From Stenopsyche tienmushanensis (Eukaryota; Arthropoda; Insecta; Trichoptera; Stenopsychidae): a stretch of DNA of 64,000 nucleotides. A program made the position numbers and the translations under genes. The notes beneath the pieces are model-generated. The model was not told the DNA's origin. It searched no databases and saw only the letters and a list, made by a program, of their open reading frames with translations. Below, one piece after another: positions 13,701 through 28,700 of this stretch (position 1 is its first letter; the number at the start of each line of letters is the position of its first letter). The stretch is from the NCBI GenBank assembly GCA_008973525.1, contig WACJ01000503.1:2046001-2110000 (forward strand). Reading direction: 5' to 3'.

Positions 13701-16700
13701 AATCACTACTTCACTTTTAAAAAGCCTGGAAATTAGCTTAAATTTAGATTGATGCAATCGATTGGAATTTTGTATTTTTCTAATTCACAATCTAAATACG
13801 AACCTGAAACCCTATAATAAAACTTTGTATCGTTTTTGAGTCGTTTTTCATGATTTTTTTTAATGGTGATAAAATAATCGAATCATTTTAATTTTCTGAC
13901 ATTATTTTACTACGACCTTAAAGTGATAATTTATTTTATTTGTTTAAAAATCAAAAAACAAAATGGCAGAGTTATAAGGTTCATTAGGCGCCTTTTCTCG
14001 TGATATCAAACGGCTCGCCACTTGTCGAAGGCTTCCTGTTGAACTGAAATCGAAAATGGAAATGTTTTTTGATTTTTAATATATGTAGGCAGTCAACTAA
14101 GCTATAAAAATTTAAAAAAATATAAAATTAAAAAATTAATAGGCTTTTTAGTTAAACTTTCATATTTTTTAATCATTTTCTTAATAATTTTTACCCCAAA
14201 AAACTTATTTATTTGCGCGAAAACCTTAAAACTTTAGCTTAGTTGACTAGATAATGTTATAGTGAGAAACATTCCAAAATTTCAGTCAGATCGATCAACA
14301 ACTTTTTAAACTAAAACTGGCGAACATTTTGAAAATGCAGTTTCGAGATAATCTCGTTTAAAGTTTCAATGCGATAAAACTATCAATGGATGTAATGACA
14401 TTGACTTACCGATCAACCAATGATTTCAGGTGCATATAATAGATCTTCAGCTTTCTTAAAAGGTTGATTATCTTCGACTAACTGTTGTTTTCGGGCTATA
14501 CGAGCTGTTTTTGTCTCAGAAAGACTCTAACGGTTCTACCTCGCTATCCGCGCTTTATCGGTATTTTCAGCAAAGACTTTACAGTAGGCGCCAATAATTA
14601 TATTTAACGTATTCATCATCTTCAAAATGAAGCTGTAGTCGTTATTAAATATCCCAGAAGCAATGTATGTTAATATTTCAATGATTTTTACACCGGAATG
14701 GAGCCAGTTGCCAAACTGTCGAGTTAAAAAAATTATCAGCATTTTGGGTATGGCCACCCAAGCATCTTTGAAGTTATTCATCCTGGACAAATCTTTATAA
14801 ACTGGTAATAGATGCTGTTTTATCTCTTGGGCAAAAAATGGAGTCAGGTCTTCAAGCTTTGGATGTTTTTAAAGCAATGGGTTTCTGCCATTTGCACCAG
14901 CTTTTGACTCCAGTCGGGTTCTCATCATAATAATGCTTTTTTTTTAATTCCTCGAAATTCTTTACCTTTCGTTCCTTTATTTAAGATATTTTGACATTTT
15001 TGGTTTGCTTCCCTTAACATGTTGATTTTTATATGGATATACTCTAATATTTCAAATCGTTAAATATATTAATATTTTCTGGAATAACCGTACCGCAGAA
15101 GCATCAGCTCGTACAATCCTTTATGACATACTAAAAAATAATACTCAAGGTTGCTTCATGGTTGTGGCATCATGCATATCCTTAATCAGCATATTAAAGC
15201 CTGATATAAACCGCAAATAAAATCATTTTACAGCCCTCAATGTACCGTTGCGTACCTTTCGTAGCCCATGCCTTCCGATTGTATTATCATAATATTACAT
15301 AAGCCGATTTTGTCAGGGGGATGATATTAAAAGTTTGCGCAAAATTTTGATCCTTGACTCTAATTTTTCATGGCAAAGCCTATTTTTGACACCTTTTCAC
15401 ATCTCGAAAAGTGTCAGACTCACGGAATAAAAAAACTAAACCTTTATTATAAAATATGCTAAAAGCCCCCGACAAAAAGCCGACAAAAATTGCCATCTCG
15501 AACACTTCACCCGCAAGTGTTGCTAAATGGGTCCGAAACAAAAAAATATTTTTACTCCAAAATATAAAGTATACATTTTTGGAATATTAAATTTCAGTAT
15601 TTTACAATCTAAATGTGGCGTATTCTCGATACTATGCTCCTTTGTGCTGATTGTTCGGTGAAAGATTTTTTTCTCGGAGCACTCAAAGAGTGTTAGCTCA
15701 GTGTTTTTCTTAGACACCCGGATTTTCTTTTTAGATGCTTCCTTTTGAATGTTCTCCATCCCTGAAAAAGGAAGAAAATCTATAGATAGTCTCACCTATA
15801 TTAAGCCTCCGCTTGTGACGTAGATTGCGGCAACCTGCTGCTCTGAATGGTTCACGTGACGTGCTGCATTACGCGCGTACAATGTTTACAGCAGCTTACT
15901 ATAAACTGGCTCAACGTGCCAGGGACGATCAACCCTGCGATCCGCGTGCCAGATGGTGACCTCAAAAACGGCCTTCTGACCTTATATAACTTTGAACGAG
16001 CGTTAATGGCATTTCACACATAGGCAGACCTTATCTCGTGCTTCTGAAGCGTGTGGAAAATAAAAAAAAATTAACACCGCAAACGATGCTTAAAAGGCTC
16101 TAAACGACGCCTGTATTTCTCATCAAATCCAAGATAGTCTTACATCATCTTATCTTTTTTTTAGAACGATACCATATATCATTAAACCAACATACAGAGT
16201 TCTTTGAGACGTTATACCCATCCGTTTCTAAGAATTTCCCCAAAATTCTCCCAAAAATCACAATGAATATTTTGAGCGAGCGCTCAAAGTATTTATTTTG
16301 GATATTCAATATTCTTTACATAAAAATGACACAAAAAAATATTTCAAATGACGATGGATGTTATTAATAACAGACTAAAAATGTATTAATACAATTTATT
16401 CAATTAAATTTGACCTAGATGAATAAACGCCCTAAATGTCAATAAACTGGACAATAAGAGGTAATTGGATTGCGACTAGAGTTTATACAAAAACCGACAT
16501 TAAGCTGAATACAATAAGTTGACAAAATTTTATCGCAATCCAATGAACAGTTTGACAGTGCATTAAATACGAACAAACAAAAAATAATTTTTATATATTA
16601 GATTAAAAGTATTACACAGACTTTAATACATGAAATTAAAAATATCAACTTACATTTTAACATTATTAAGTATATATATATATAATAATCACAATAATAA

Positions 16701-19700
16701 AAAAATACAATCATTGGCACACTCAATCAAACATTTTTAAGCCAAATTTAAAATTATCAGAACAATCTATAATCACAACAAAATATGTAGCTATTATTGC
16801 ATAAAAACAGCAATCTTAATATGTTATTTATTCTAATCTATTTTACTTGATTTAGGATACATTTTTTACCCTCATTCTTAATACTACATAACTCTTTAAT
16901 TATTTCACGTTTGGCACTTCCGTAAAAATCACATTTTTTGCCTAAAAACCCGGTTTTTCAAAACCAATTTGGAAAAATTGAATTTTCCTAATTTTTATTT
17001 TTTAATTGTATCAAGAGTTGATGCTAATTCAATTTTATGGATGTCTTATTGCCACAATATGAGGCTAATTTCTTAGCGTTTTTCGTATTTTTTTAACAGA
17101 AAAATAATAATTTTAATTCGTTTGAGCATAGGCAATAATTTATACATGTTTAAAAGAACATTTGGTAATCATTTCAAGTCATATTCGCCAAAAATAGCCG
17201 TGTTATAAGCAATTACCCAAGGAAGGTCGCCAGCAGAGTTTGCTACTTATGGAAAATGTGAAAGACACAATTTTCATTTGAAATCAATATGGTATTTTAA
17301 TGTCATTAGCAATTTGTTTTCTAAAAATATTAATCTTTAATATAATAAGCATATATTTTGGAATTATTTGAATTTAATTGTCTGTAGGCTAAAAATGATA
17401 TTCAAATCAATCAAATTAATTTGAGCATTTTTTTCAATAATGCTCTGCACGAAATACTCAATTATCGCATTAATATGATCAGACATGACTATAGGCATAT
17501 ATCAAATGTGCCAAATTATTTAAAGTGCAATTTGCATTTAGAATTCGATATCTGATGTAAATGAATCTCCATAAGCGATTGTGAAATGATGGTAGTTTCC
17601 AAATTATATGTCGAAATTTAAACTCAAATATTTACAGTTATAATCCAGAAACTAAACTACTATATCGTTCATTCTAATAAAAAATACTGCAGTGATAATT
17701 TCATTTTTAATTTATGGATACAAATTGATTAACTTTATTAGAGTGTTTTCATCATGGACTATAACTTTGTATCCAACTTCAACGTTAACAACGGTACGAT
17801 AATGCACACAATGCTTTATGAAAAGTAATAAAACACTCACTATCATGTTGCATGTATTTCAATGACCCAAAAACACAATGATACTAATTCATTTTGAAAT
17901 ATTACCATTTTAATCTTAAATTATTTCAAACGAATACTCAATAGGATCTGTCATTGATTATAGCATTAATTAATGTTTAGCATTTCAATGGAAATAATAT
18001 TTTTTGTATAATAAATATGTTACGTATGATATGGTCGTTTTACGATTGATTGAATATAATTTCGAATGAGTATAAAAGACCTTTCCGTGGGCTGTCGTAT
18101 TTTCAACCCTTTCGTCGTTTGTACCATTGATTACGCAATTAATATAACTCCAGTGAGTGGTTTCAGAAATCTAGTTCTGCGGTTCGGGAGTTAGTTTATG
18201 GAACTGAAAGTCATTAATATATGTAGAATCAGGCAACGGAAATGTATTAATTCATTCGAGCATGAACGATAAGGATATTTCGAAGGAAGGAGGGCATAAA
18301 TTTTCGATACTGTTAACGATATTTGGATAAGGTGCGATCTAAGATTCTAACTTTGTGTATTTCTTAAGATTAATATTATTTTACTCAAAGACTAACCCTT
18401 AACACTCTTTTTTCTGCTATAATATTTTTACAAGGTTGTGTATCTTAAATGGTTTTTTTTTTCGAGAACGGAAATAAAGAAGACGGAAAGGTCATTACCG
18501 TCGAGAAAAATATGGTGAACGATAAATATGAAATAAGGAATGAATGTCGGAAAATGGCATGGTTCCAAGATTTGAGGAGTTTTCAAATAAATTAACAATA
18601 AAAATATTTTTCGGGGTGTTTTTCTTTACGAAATCATTTAAATATTAAGTGGCAATCATAAAAAAATCTTGAAATTCACTTTCATTGCGTTTCTATCCCT
18701 AGTTATGTTTCAATGATGAAATATTCTATTAGCCTTTGAATAAATCATTTCGCTTTTATAAACATGCTCTACATCTAAATCGTTTTCTTTATGTCTTAAA
18801 AGTCAGAAGATACTGTTTAACAATGCTTTTTACTCCTAATTGGCTTTCGTTATAAAAATAGATCCATTCACAGTATTTCGAACATTTTTCATATTGTGCA
18901 TCGTGTGTGTCTCGATGAAAATGATGTTTGGAGAGTTCCTGTTTATATTTTCATATGAGAGTGTCAAAAATATGCGTCGAAAGTGAGCAAAGCTCTATCA
19001 AGCGACAGGCTTTTCCTTTTACGATATTATTTTTATCAGGAAAAACCTTTTTTGGTATTCGTTTGATGTCTGGTTATCCTTCAAAAATATGTGGAATTCG
19101 CTCTCATTCTGTCTTTATTTCTCTTTTTCGTATTGAAGAGGGTGACACATCATAAAGAGACACCGTGTGAAATATTCCACGGATCCTCTGCACCATTTTT
19201 TTGCAGCAATAAAGCACTAGAGCTTTATAAAATATTTTATAAATATTTTTAAGCTCGCCTGAAATTCAAAGCCTTTTCACTGATCCACGTACGTTTAACG
19301 AGAGAACTTGGAGTGCTCAAATTTTTGTACCAGGGAATACACAGCCTCGGCTTCCGAATGGAACCAGAAACTTTAATCCAGAAGATTAAGATCTTGGCTA
19401 CGAGAGTGGCATTCATTTGACAAAATTACGGAATTAGTTTTTTCATCGACTTTCGTGACCTCAATACTCGAAAAAGAAAATTCGACGAGCAAAATGTTTG
19501 CCTCTGAGACACAGAAAATTTAAGGCACACGGTTAAGCAAGCCAATTTATCATCGGGGATGAAAAATTGTTTAACCATAGAAAATTACCATTATTCCTCT
19601 AAATAGTGAGTCTCTTAATACGTGCGATAAGGACTAAGAGCTATTTAAATAAAATATTATGGCTTACAACCCGTTTGAATGCCAATCGTGCTATAAAAAT

Positions 19701-22700
19701 AAATTATATGAATGCTTTCGCTCTGATTCGTTTATTTCATTAGAAACTTTATACACACAACAAATATTTCCGTATTTGAATACAGACAAAGGTTCTTTAT
19801 TGTATAATAAAATAGCTAACGAGCCGTTTCAAATATAAGAATTTAATAAATGCTCCCTCCCTCGTCTACCACCGCCCACAGTAAGTTTCCGCTCCATGTA
19901 CATATTTGTCCTAAAATTACAATCATTTTTCTTGAATGCTCTTCAATAGCATCAAAAGATACTTCCAACTGAACATACTTTAGCTTTAAAGATTTAAAAA
20001 ATATATAATCGACTCAATTTGGACCAAGAATAGCTGAGAATCGACATAATTAATGGATAAAATTTGTTTTCAATTTCATCAGAATCTATTCTTTAACCAA
20101 TTCATCTTTGGTTATTTTATCTAAAAGTATTCTAACTTATTAAGATACTTTTAATTACAGGATATAGATAATTTCTATAAGAATTTTTCCAGGAATGGGG
20201 AACTATTTTGTGGTGGTTATTCACCGCCATCCACATATTTAAACTAGAGTAAATTTATTTTAATATAATTTTTATATAATTTTTTATAATCATATTTACT
20301 GACGATTGAAAATCAGTCACTTGTAAGCTGCCCTGTTCGATTTTATTAATCGACTCAATATTTACATTTTCAGGTCCAAAATATTATGCTAAATCTAGAT
20401 CGAGACGATCAATCAGAAATATTAATAGATCCATCATCACAAATCTATTGGTAGGAGAATTATGACTGTATTTCTTTCAAAATTTCTTGATATATCTCTT
20501 GAAATTAATAAAAATCTAAATCTCTTATCTGTCGTTCATATTTCTGTGATAACGCCTAAAAACTTTTACTCATATTTTTCGGCTGTCAATTTATCTGATA
20601 TTTTTTTGCAAATAAATGGCATCTTCATAGCACATATTTTCCGATATCACATCCTGAATGATCACATTTCAGCTAAGTATAGGGTGCGGCAATGAAAAAA
20701 CCGTATTTATGATTTTAGCTCGAAAAATATTTTATATTCAGGATAGAGATTTATTTTTGTATTTATTTAATCGAATGTTTGTTCGATGATAAAGACAAAT
20801 ATATTTTCTTACATCAATTAGTTTGTCAACTCATCTGATAGATGTGTTTTTCGGTCGTATTCATTTCTTCGTTTTGACGTCATTTTGAAGAAATGAGTCC
20901 TTCAAGACGTGGATTTTGCTTCGTAATTGCGTAATCTGAAATTCAATCCAAAAGTTATCAAATATGAAAGCATTTAACGTCGAAAAGACAATATAAATAG
21001 CAGCAAATCATATCTCAAAGTTTCAATGTCGAGCAAACAAATTAACGTGACAAAGAGCAGACTCCAAACGGCTCGATTTTGAAGTGATCCTTAAATAAAT
21101 GTGATTATGTGTTATCCTTTCAGGCTGGAATTAAATTTCCCGAGGAAAATCCTAGCTCGGGAACTAAACATGAAATTTAATTAAAACGCGTAGAGGATTT
21201 GTTTATCCCACATATTATTGTTATTCATCCTCGACTTGTGTATAAGCCATTGACTTTAAACCGTCATATATTTACAAATTATACTAAAAATAATTTATCC
21301 CGCCTCTTCCGAATATCTTCAACGTTTAGACTTGAAGACTTGCATAATCTGTACCGAAGAGACAAAGAACAATTTCTTTGCTTTTGATAATATTTCACTA
21401 ACAAATTTGGGAAAAAGATTCTATTAGTATTTACAATCGATAGTCTCGATACAGATTTATTATGATCTCCTGTTTTTAAATATTCTTTAGATAGGATAAA
21501 TAATAACAATTTTTATTAGGAAAATAATATTTATAAATAGAAATGTATAAATCGAGTTGTAAAACATCGAAATGTTGGATAGATAAATGAAAAGGAATCG
21601 TTTAAAGACGTTTTTGAAATAAAATTTAAGCACTTTAGACTTCATCCCGGTATGAATTCTCATTAAGAGACAAATAAAGACCTCGAGAAAGATTTTTATA
21701 CCCAACTAGAAAACATGATGGGGAATTTATCAAGATGTGAGAACGCCATTTAGCGGACGGAACAAGGAATTGGTATTTCATTATAAGAAAACGAAGGGGC
21801 GAAAAATTATCTCGGACATTAAATAGGCTTTTTGCTGAAAAATTTTAGCATTTTAATGGTGAAACTCATTAGAAACATGTGTAAAATTGCGTTAAAAGTA
21901 TTAATATTTTTAAATAAAAATGTATGCAAAAAAATGTAAAAATTCATAAGAACCATTGTTCTAATGAAAATAATCTTTTATAATGGAGATTCAAGTTAAA
22001 TATGATATTTATATACACTTGGATTTGTTTTTATGCGATTTTGAAGTTATGCGGTTTTCAAAAATAATGAAACCTATCCCTCATTTTTTCATAGGGCACA
22101 AAGCTTTTTTTATGCGAATGTGCATAAAAAAAAGTCATCCACATTTAGAACGTCCAAAAATAAAAATAGTGTTTCTTTCACCCAACACAACATGTTTAGT
22201 TCAGCCACAAGATCAGATCCACTTTTAAAAAGTATTATATTATAAAACTAGAGAATGAGTCATTAACTATAGCTGAAGTTTGAAAAAAGTTTTCAATTTT
22301 GGACTGTTTGAATAAAGCTTCAGGTGCAGTATTTCAGATTACTTCACAAATTTTAAATTCTTGTTGGAAAGCAGAAAACTTTGACATTCCCAGCTGAAAT
22401 CATTACTTCGGCAAATCAACTTGGTGGAGAATGCTTAGATACTTTTTCTCAAGATGTCGATGAATTGCTTGAATGATATTATTGGTTTGATATTATATGA
22501 AATATGACGATATTGAAATGCCCCTTACAGTAAAAATTATACAAGAAACTAGTTTATTTATTGTACGTGACTCAAATTCTGAACGAGCTTTCAAATTCCA
22601 ACATTGATTAATCTCTGCAAAGTTTTTTATGCGATATTTACTGCATTTCATCACATTGATTTGATGTTGTTCAAGTCTTTTTTTATGCGGATTTTTTATA

Positions 22701-25700
22701 TGCGACTCCCCTTGGAACGTATCTATCGCATAAAAACAGACCCAAGTGTATAGCAATGACGTTTTATCAGCGGCTTAAAATGGTTTTTATTCCCTATTTA
22801 ATTATATTACGACAGGAAATAAAAAGATTTGATGGATTAACTGTGATGTAAGGAGCAAATTTACCGTGATAGGGTTCTTAAATGCCACGAAAATGCATTG
22901 CACAAAATATATTTTAGTGTTTTGTATTCTTTTCATCTAAAGAATGAGTGCTAAAAACTTTGTGATGGTTAAAATAGCATTTTATAACCATATAAAAATA
23001 AAATATCTTGAACGTAGTAATACACAATGTAATAGAATGAACTTAATACATTGAAATCCAAAAGATTTTATATTATTTTTAAATTAAAATGAGTATTTTG
23101 CTGGAAAAGTAAAATCCCCATAACTCAGCAGGCAAGACAGTGAGAGGTTGATAGTTCGAGTGATTAATATAGATTGTTTTACTATTGATTTTTATTAAAA
23201 GCAACAATAATAGTAAAAGCAATAATATACACGTTTTATTAATTTTATGCATGATTGATATATTTATATGGGGAAGTTTGATAAAAAAAACAATGATGAA
23301 CTGTGACCTTTTTGATATCGATTGGATTGTCAGTGTTTTGGTTTAGTGGTGCAAAATAAATTTTATGCGGGCGAAAAGAGTAGGAAAATTTCGTCTCGGT
23401 CGAAAACGAGAAAACCGATAGGACAGGAAGCTCAGGTTGACCTTGAGAACCTCACGCATACCCGTGGAAACCTTTCCGGCGCGATTGTCCCTAAATGTGC
23501 TGCTAAAGGGTAGGGGGTGCAAGTCCTTACAAACATTTCCCTAACAAATTTTAATCAATATACAAGCACTGCAATTTTATCATAATAGATGATAGAGTTA
23601 TTTACATCATATCTATATTTTGTATAGAAATAGATCCTGTTTGTCGTAATTATGAATTGGTATTAATACCGATGCAGCCTGAAAAATTATGTATCCTAGT
23701 TGAATTCAAAACTATTACATCTCAATGTCCGGGTGCTTGACCTACTTAATTATCCTACTTGATTATAACAGTTTATGTAAGTTAAATATTAGGTCATTTT
23801 AAAAGCAATCTATTATTTTTTCAGACTTCTTTTTATCTTTTAAAGAATGATAATTTGCGGGGAAAAGTATGTGTTTCTTCAGTTGACATCGATGATGTAT
23901 TCTGTCACTTTGATTTGTTATCCGCTGACAGTTCGTGCGGCATCTAAATACACATCCTGCTCATTTTACCAATGATATTTAAATTTAAGTATACGATTGA
24001 TGTCAGATATGAGAGCTTCTATCATAATTCTTCTAATGATTGACTAGGATTTGATGCAATTAAAGATCGCAAGACATCTTCATCGAAATTTAAGGATCGT
24101 CCTGATTTGAGGCCATCCTGTAATTTTCTATCGCCCTATTTTAGCATCTATACCAAAATTGACATCAAGTTTATCGTTAGGACTGGTCCATAAATTTCAT
24201 TGTTGGTGCTCGGAGCCTTGGTCACGTTTAAGCTCTGATGAAAATAAGATTTATGACACAAAAAATAAAGCTGATGAACAATACAGCATGTTTTTTTTAC
24301 CGTCTCTGGACACAAACTAAGGTCAAACGGGAGCTTGCGAAAATAATTCATTTCTTTTGGGAGGACCTAATACATTATTTTGTATTGTTAAGGAATGTAG
24401 AATAATGAGATATTTACTTTAACGAAGGTTACCCAATTGCAACCCCAATATCTTAAATAAATCACGAAGAAAAATTGGGATTTTTATTATAAACTTTTTT
24501 AAGAATTTTTGTGATATAAATATTTATTTTTTCTTACATTTAATCGAAAATAGATTTTTCCAAAGCCAATTCCTATAAGTCGACAAATTCTAAAAACTCG
24601 CAAATTTCGACATTTCTATTAAAATTTCATCATTTATTTTTCTAAGAAGATTTCCGAAAAATACCGTTTGCTATCAAAAATAATCTTTAATATCAATCAT
24701 GTCATAAATTTCAAATCAACTGCTAAATGTCATGGCATTCTAAATAATCTAGTCAATGTTCAATATGTCACACTAACAGCAAACAGCCCTAGGGGTGGTA
24801 TTAATAGGGGTCGGCGTGTGTCATAATTTGAATAATTTCTGCGTTAGTGACACAGTATTTTTTTGATAATTAAAACGAAAAAAATACATGACATGGCGCA
24901 AAACACAACATATATCTTATAATCGTGATTAAAAAGGTCATGCAAATTATCAAATTATATTATGGGCGAAACCTCGAAATTTACGTGTAAATTTTGTTTG
25001 TGTTATATTTTGGGAGAAATCGAAATACAATTTAATGTTTCATTTTCTCCTACAATCATTATTATGATTGTAGAAGATTGATTAAAATTTTGATTAAAAT
25101 CTGTGCTAATTTAATGTGCTATTTCGTTTAAATTGAATTGATTTGAATCCAATGTGATGACATCGGCAATAGTGATAATTGATGATATTATAGACTGTCA
25201 TATTCGACGAAGATGTAAATTTAGATTCAATTCCAATAACGCAGGATGCCTCTAGAATATTGATGAATTAAATGCTATTTGACTAGATTCAGTGAAGTTC
25301 AAGACAAACTTTTCAGATGTACTTACATCAATTAATATTAATCATCCATGGGTGTAAAGCGGTCGCAGTATTGAATAACAAAACGATCATAAAATCAAGA
25401 TTATAGCTGTTGTATTTTTTTTTATATAAATGCAACCCCCATATAACACGTTTCTTCATTTTAAAAATAAAGCTCCAAATATTCGTCTGAGTCTTAATTT
25501 ATTTTAATGTTTTTTTCAGCTAAAATATTTAACAACATCATCGTTCCTATCTGGATTTTCATTCTCTGTTTTTTTGCTATCTTATATGCATTTTATCCTT
25601 AGATGCTGAAGCAACTGATCTGCTAGAAAATTATTATATTCAGATCCAAATCGATAACAAAATTGCATAGATCGTAAATATTATGCAAAAAATAGCTTTA

Positions 25701-28700
25701 ATTTACTTCTTGTATTTGAAACCTCGTCAAAGTTATGAGTGCTTTAACAAGATTAAAGCAATGATCTCGTTATAATGCTGACATAGATAAAAGGTCATCG
25801 ATGAAATCCGTTTAAAATAATGTTTTACAAATACAGCCAAGCTTGAAACCCCATTTAATCATCTCAAGCACGAAATTCTAAGTATTTAATTGAAACTCCC
25901 ACCTTAACGAATGTTATTCGAGATTGTGGGAGTTTCAAAAGTTGGCGTTTTTTGGAAATTGTCCTTGGTGTTTTTTATAAATATTTTTCAATTTAAATTT
26001 TTGTCGAAAACAAATTTTGTCCAAATTAATGACCTTTCAGGAGAGTATTTCTGAAAATTTTTCATCGAGCCCAAGGGCGCAATAATTTACGAACAGTTTC
26101 AATTGTAATTAAATTTAGGACTGCAATTCATTAATCAAAATTAAATCCCTCGAGGGTAAACCGCTAACGAAAACATCCCCAAATAATAAAAGGGATTGCC
26201 AAGGATGAAAATCGAGAATAAATAGTCCATCGCTAAAGCACAAAAGGTGTTTATATTATTTCTGCTCTGATGGCCTTGCCCGCGTTTCTTCGGCCATTGT
26301 ATATTCCTTGTTTTTCCTTTTTTTTTTTCGGGAACATATTTGAATGCACACACATCACGGATACATTTCAAAGAATATCTCTAATTGGATTTTGATATCG
26401 TGAAGTTTTACATCCAATATTAAATTTACAATACCATTAAAAATCATCTAAAAACAACAAGAATATTTATAAAAACGTATTTTATAAGGATCGATTATTT
26501 CTTTGTCAGTATAATTACAGTTTTTAAATATTCAATGGGTGCGTTTTTCATTGGGGTGTGTATATATTCAACCCTTGGTAAATATATAATATTTCATTGC
26601 CAAATTGATGTCATTATGTTGCGTGTCAAACAATGTTTTATATACATGGGGTAAAATAAGTCAGTGTCAAAACACTTTTAAGCAAAAATTACACATATTT
26701 CATTCTAGTCTATATGTATTTTAAATCATTATTTTTGCAATCTATGTTTTATATTTGACATATTTTTTTATTTCTTTATAGGTGCTCTTCCTATGGTAAC
26801 AGCCACTGTTTTTTGCCTACCATGGTTTCCGAGATGGACCATCATTATTTCCTACTGCTTACTAAGTTTGTGGGGTCTTTATAAGGTTTGTAAAATTTAA
26901 AATATCTAATTAAAACTTCCCTTAAAATCTCAATCAATACTGAGAAGACACTCATAGATGCTTTATTATATAAAGTTCGTATTAAAATGATCTCATCCTA
27001 ATTTAATCATATGTGGAAGATAACAGCAATTTTAAAATCGACATTTAACACATTTCAATCCGGTGTATTTCGCATAAAGTGTCGCCTAGAATCTGCGCAC
27101 GTTTTGAAGAATTCGCAAAATAATATGTAAAAATCAATATAATTATTAATCCAGCTGACAGATTGAAATGAAATTTTCTATATGCCTCCGCAAATACATA
27201 TTGCAAATATATACATAAATATAATAATGGTGTTCAATCTGTGAGGCGAGTACCATCGTGATAAAATACAAAAGTGATACTATAATAAGAGAAATAATAT
27301 GACCACTTGATACTTGTGTGGGTCATAAAATAGATGTTTGGGGGTCAGTCATAAAGAATCTGGGTAAAAAGTAAAAACAGGAATAATTTGACTCTCTAAG
27401 CTCTCACATATTATATAAAATAAAAAACATAGAGCAGACATATCAAAATGATTGTATTTGAACGAATCTGCAAAAGCGCCGCGCGAAACACACGTTTTCA
27501 AGTAAACGAACTGGAATGAGTTATAGCCATTCAATCATTTGTGAAGTATCAAGTGATATCCATTAATATTAAAGATGGTTTATTTAGAATCGAAAGATGA
27601 TGCCCCAGACAGGAAAGATAGCTGCTGAGATTGAAATAAATCCAACTTTAAAAAGTAATAATCTACCAAAGAAACTCGACTACTTCGATTCGATAGTATA
27701 TAGACACGATATAAGGATTGAGAAGGTTTGAAGCTATATTGTATGGGTTCTATGCAAACTAATCGAAGAAAATAAGTCATAGGAAGTCCGCATATGCCGA
27801 GAACTTCTGAACGTTCGAGCGAATTTATATTTTTCTTGATCATATAATTAACAAAGTTTGAAAATGGATGTTGTACAAAGATAAACTTCATAGAAGACAG
27901 TGGTTAATTCTAGTCCAGATTAATCGTCAATATAGTGGGAATGCACAAGAATTATTGACTATGAAAATTTTAAATTCGATCGAAAACAAAATCAATTGAA
28001 TGCAACTAAGATGAAAAGTATTTTAACTTTATCTTCTTCCATATTCAGCAAATTTTGCTTGTTTTATTGTAACAACTATTTATTTCATTTGTTGCAATAT
28101 TTATTTGGCAGATAAAAAAATAAATGCAGTAATTTACAACAGGGCAATTGATATATTTTGATTAAAAGCATGCAAATTGATTCAAAATCGTATTCAATAT
28201 AAGCTGAAATTATGAATAAATTCAATTTCATAGATTGGAAGAATGATCATTTTAGAAAGGACATCCAAAATAGATCAACCTAATAATGATTTGTACATAA
28301 ATATTGATTATCTACGTGAATAACTACCACCCTAGCATTAAACTATATTTAAATGCACCTCGGTATCGTTATTTTAATACGCCGGTAATAAGTTTACTAA
28401 GAATACATGACCCTTTTCCGTCATAAATAGACTCAAGGGTGTTCAACAAAAAGTCAAACAACATTAAGCAATATCATGTATCTTTATAATGTATATTTTT
28501 ATAGGCAATGACGGCATGGTCTCCCTGGGAAAGAAGACTATGCTTTTTACTACCTTTTTCTATGAGAGCGGTACTTACAGCCTTAAGAGCAATTGGTATT
28601 GGTGGAGGTGATCCTGCTTCAATCACTCACGTATTCCTTCAAGTAAAAAATGTTTAATTTACGCATATCATCAATGATTGTATTATTATTAAGATAAATA

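Noticed and set aside
18928..19155. 75-codon plus-strand open frame in the PAQR4 intron
   Set aside because: Composition and lack of motifs suggest chance; it lies within a possible regulatory island.
23115..23165. tRNA-like stretch (AACTCAGCAGGCAAGAC … TAGTTCGAGTGA)
   Set aside because: It has box A- and box B-like words, but no acceptor stem or anticodon arm pairs properly; at most it is a SINE or tRNA remnant.
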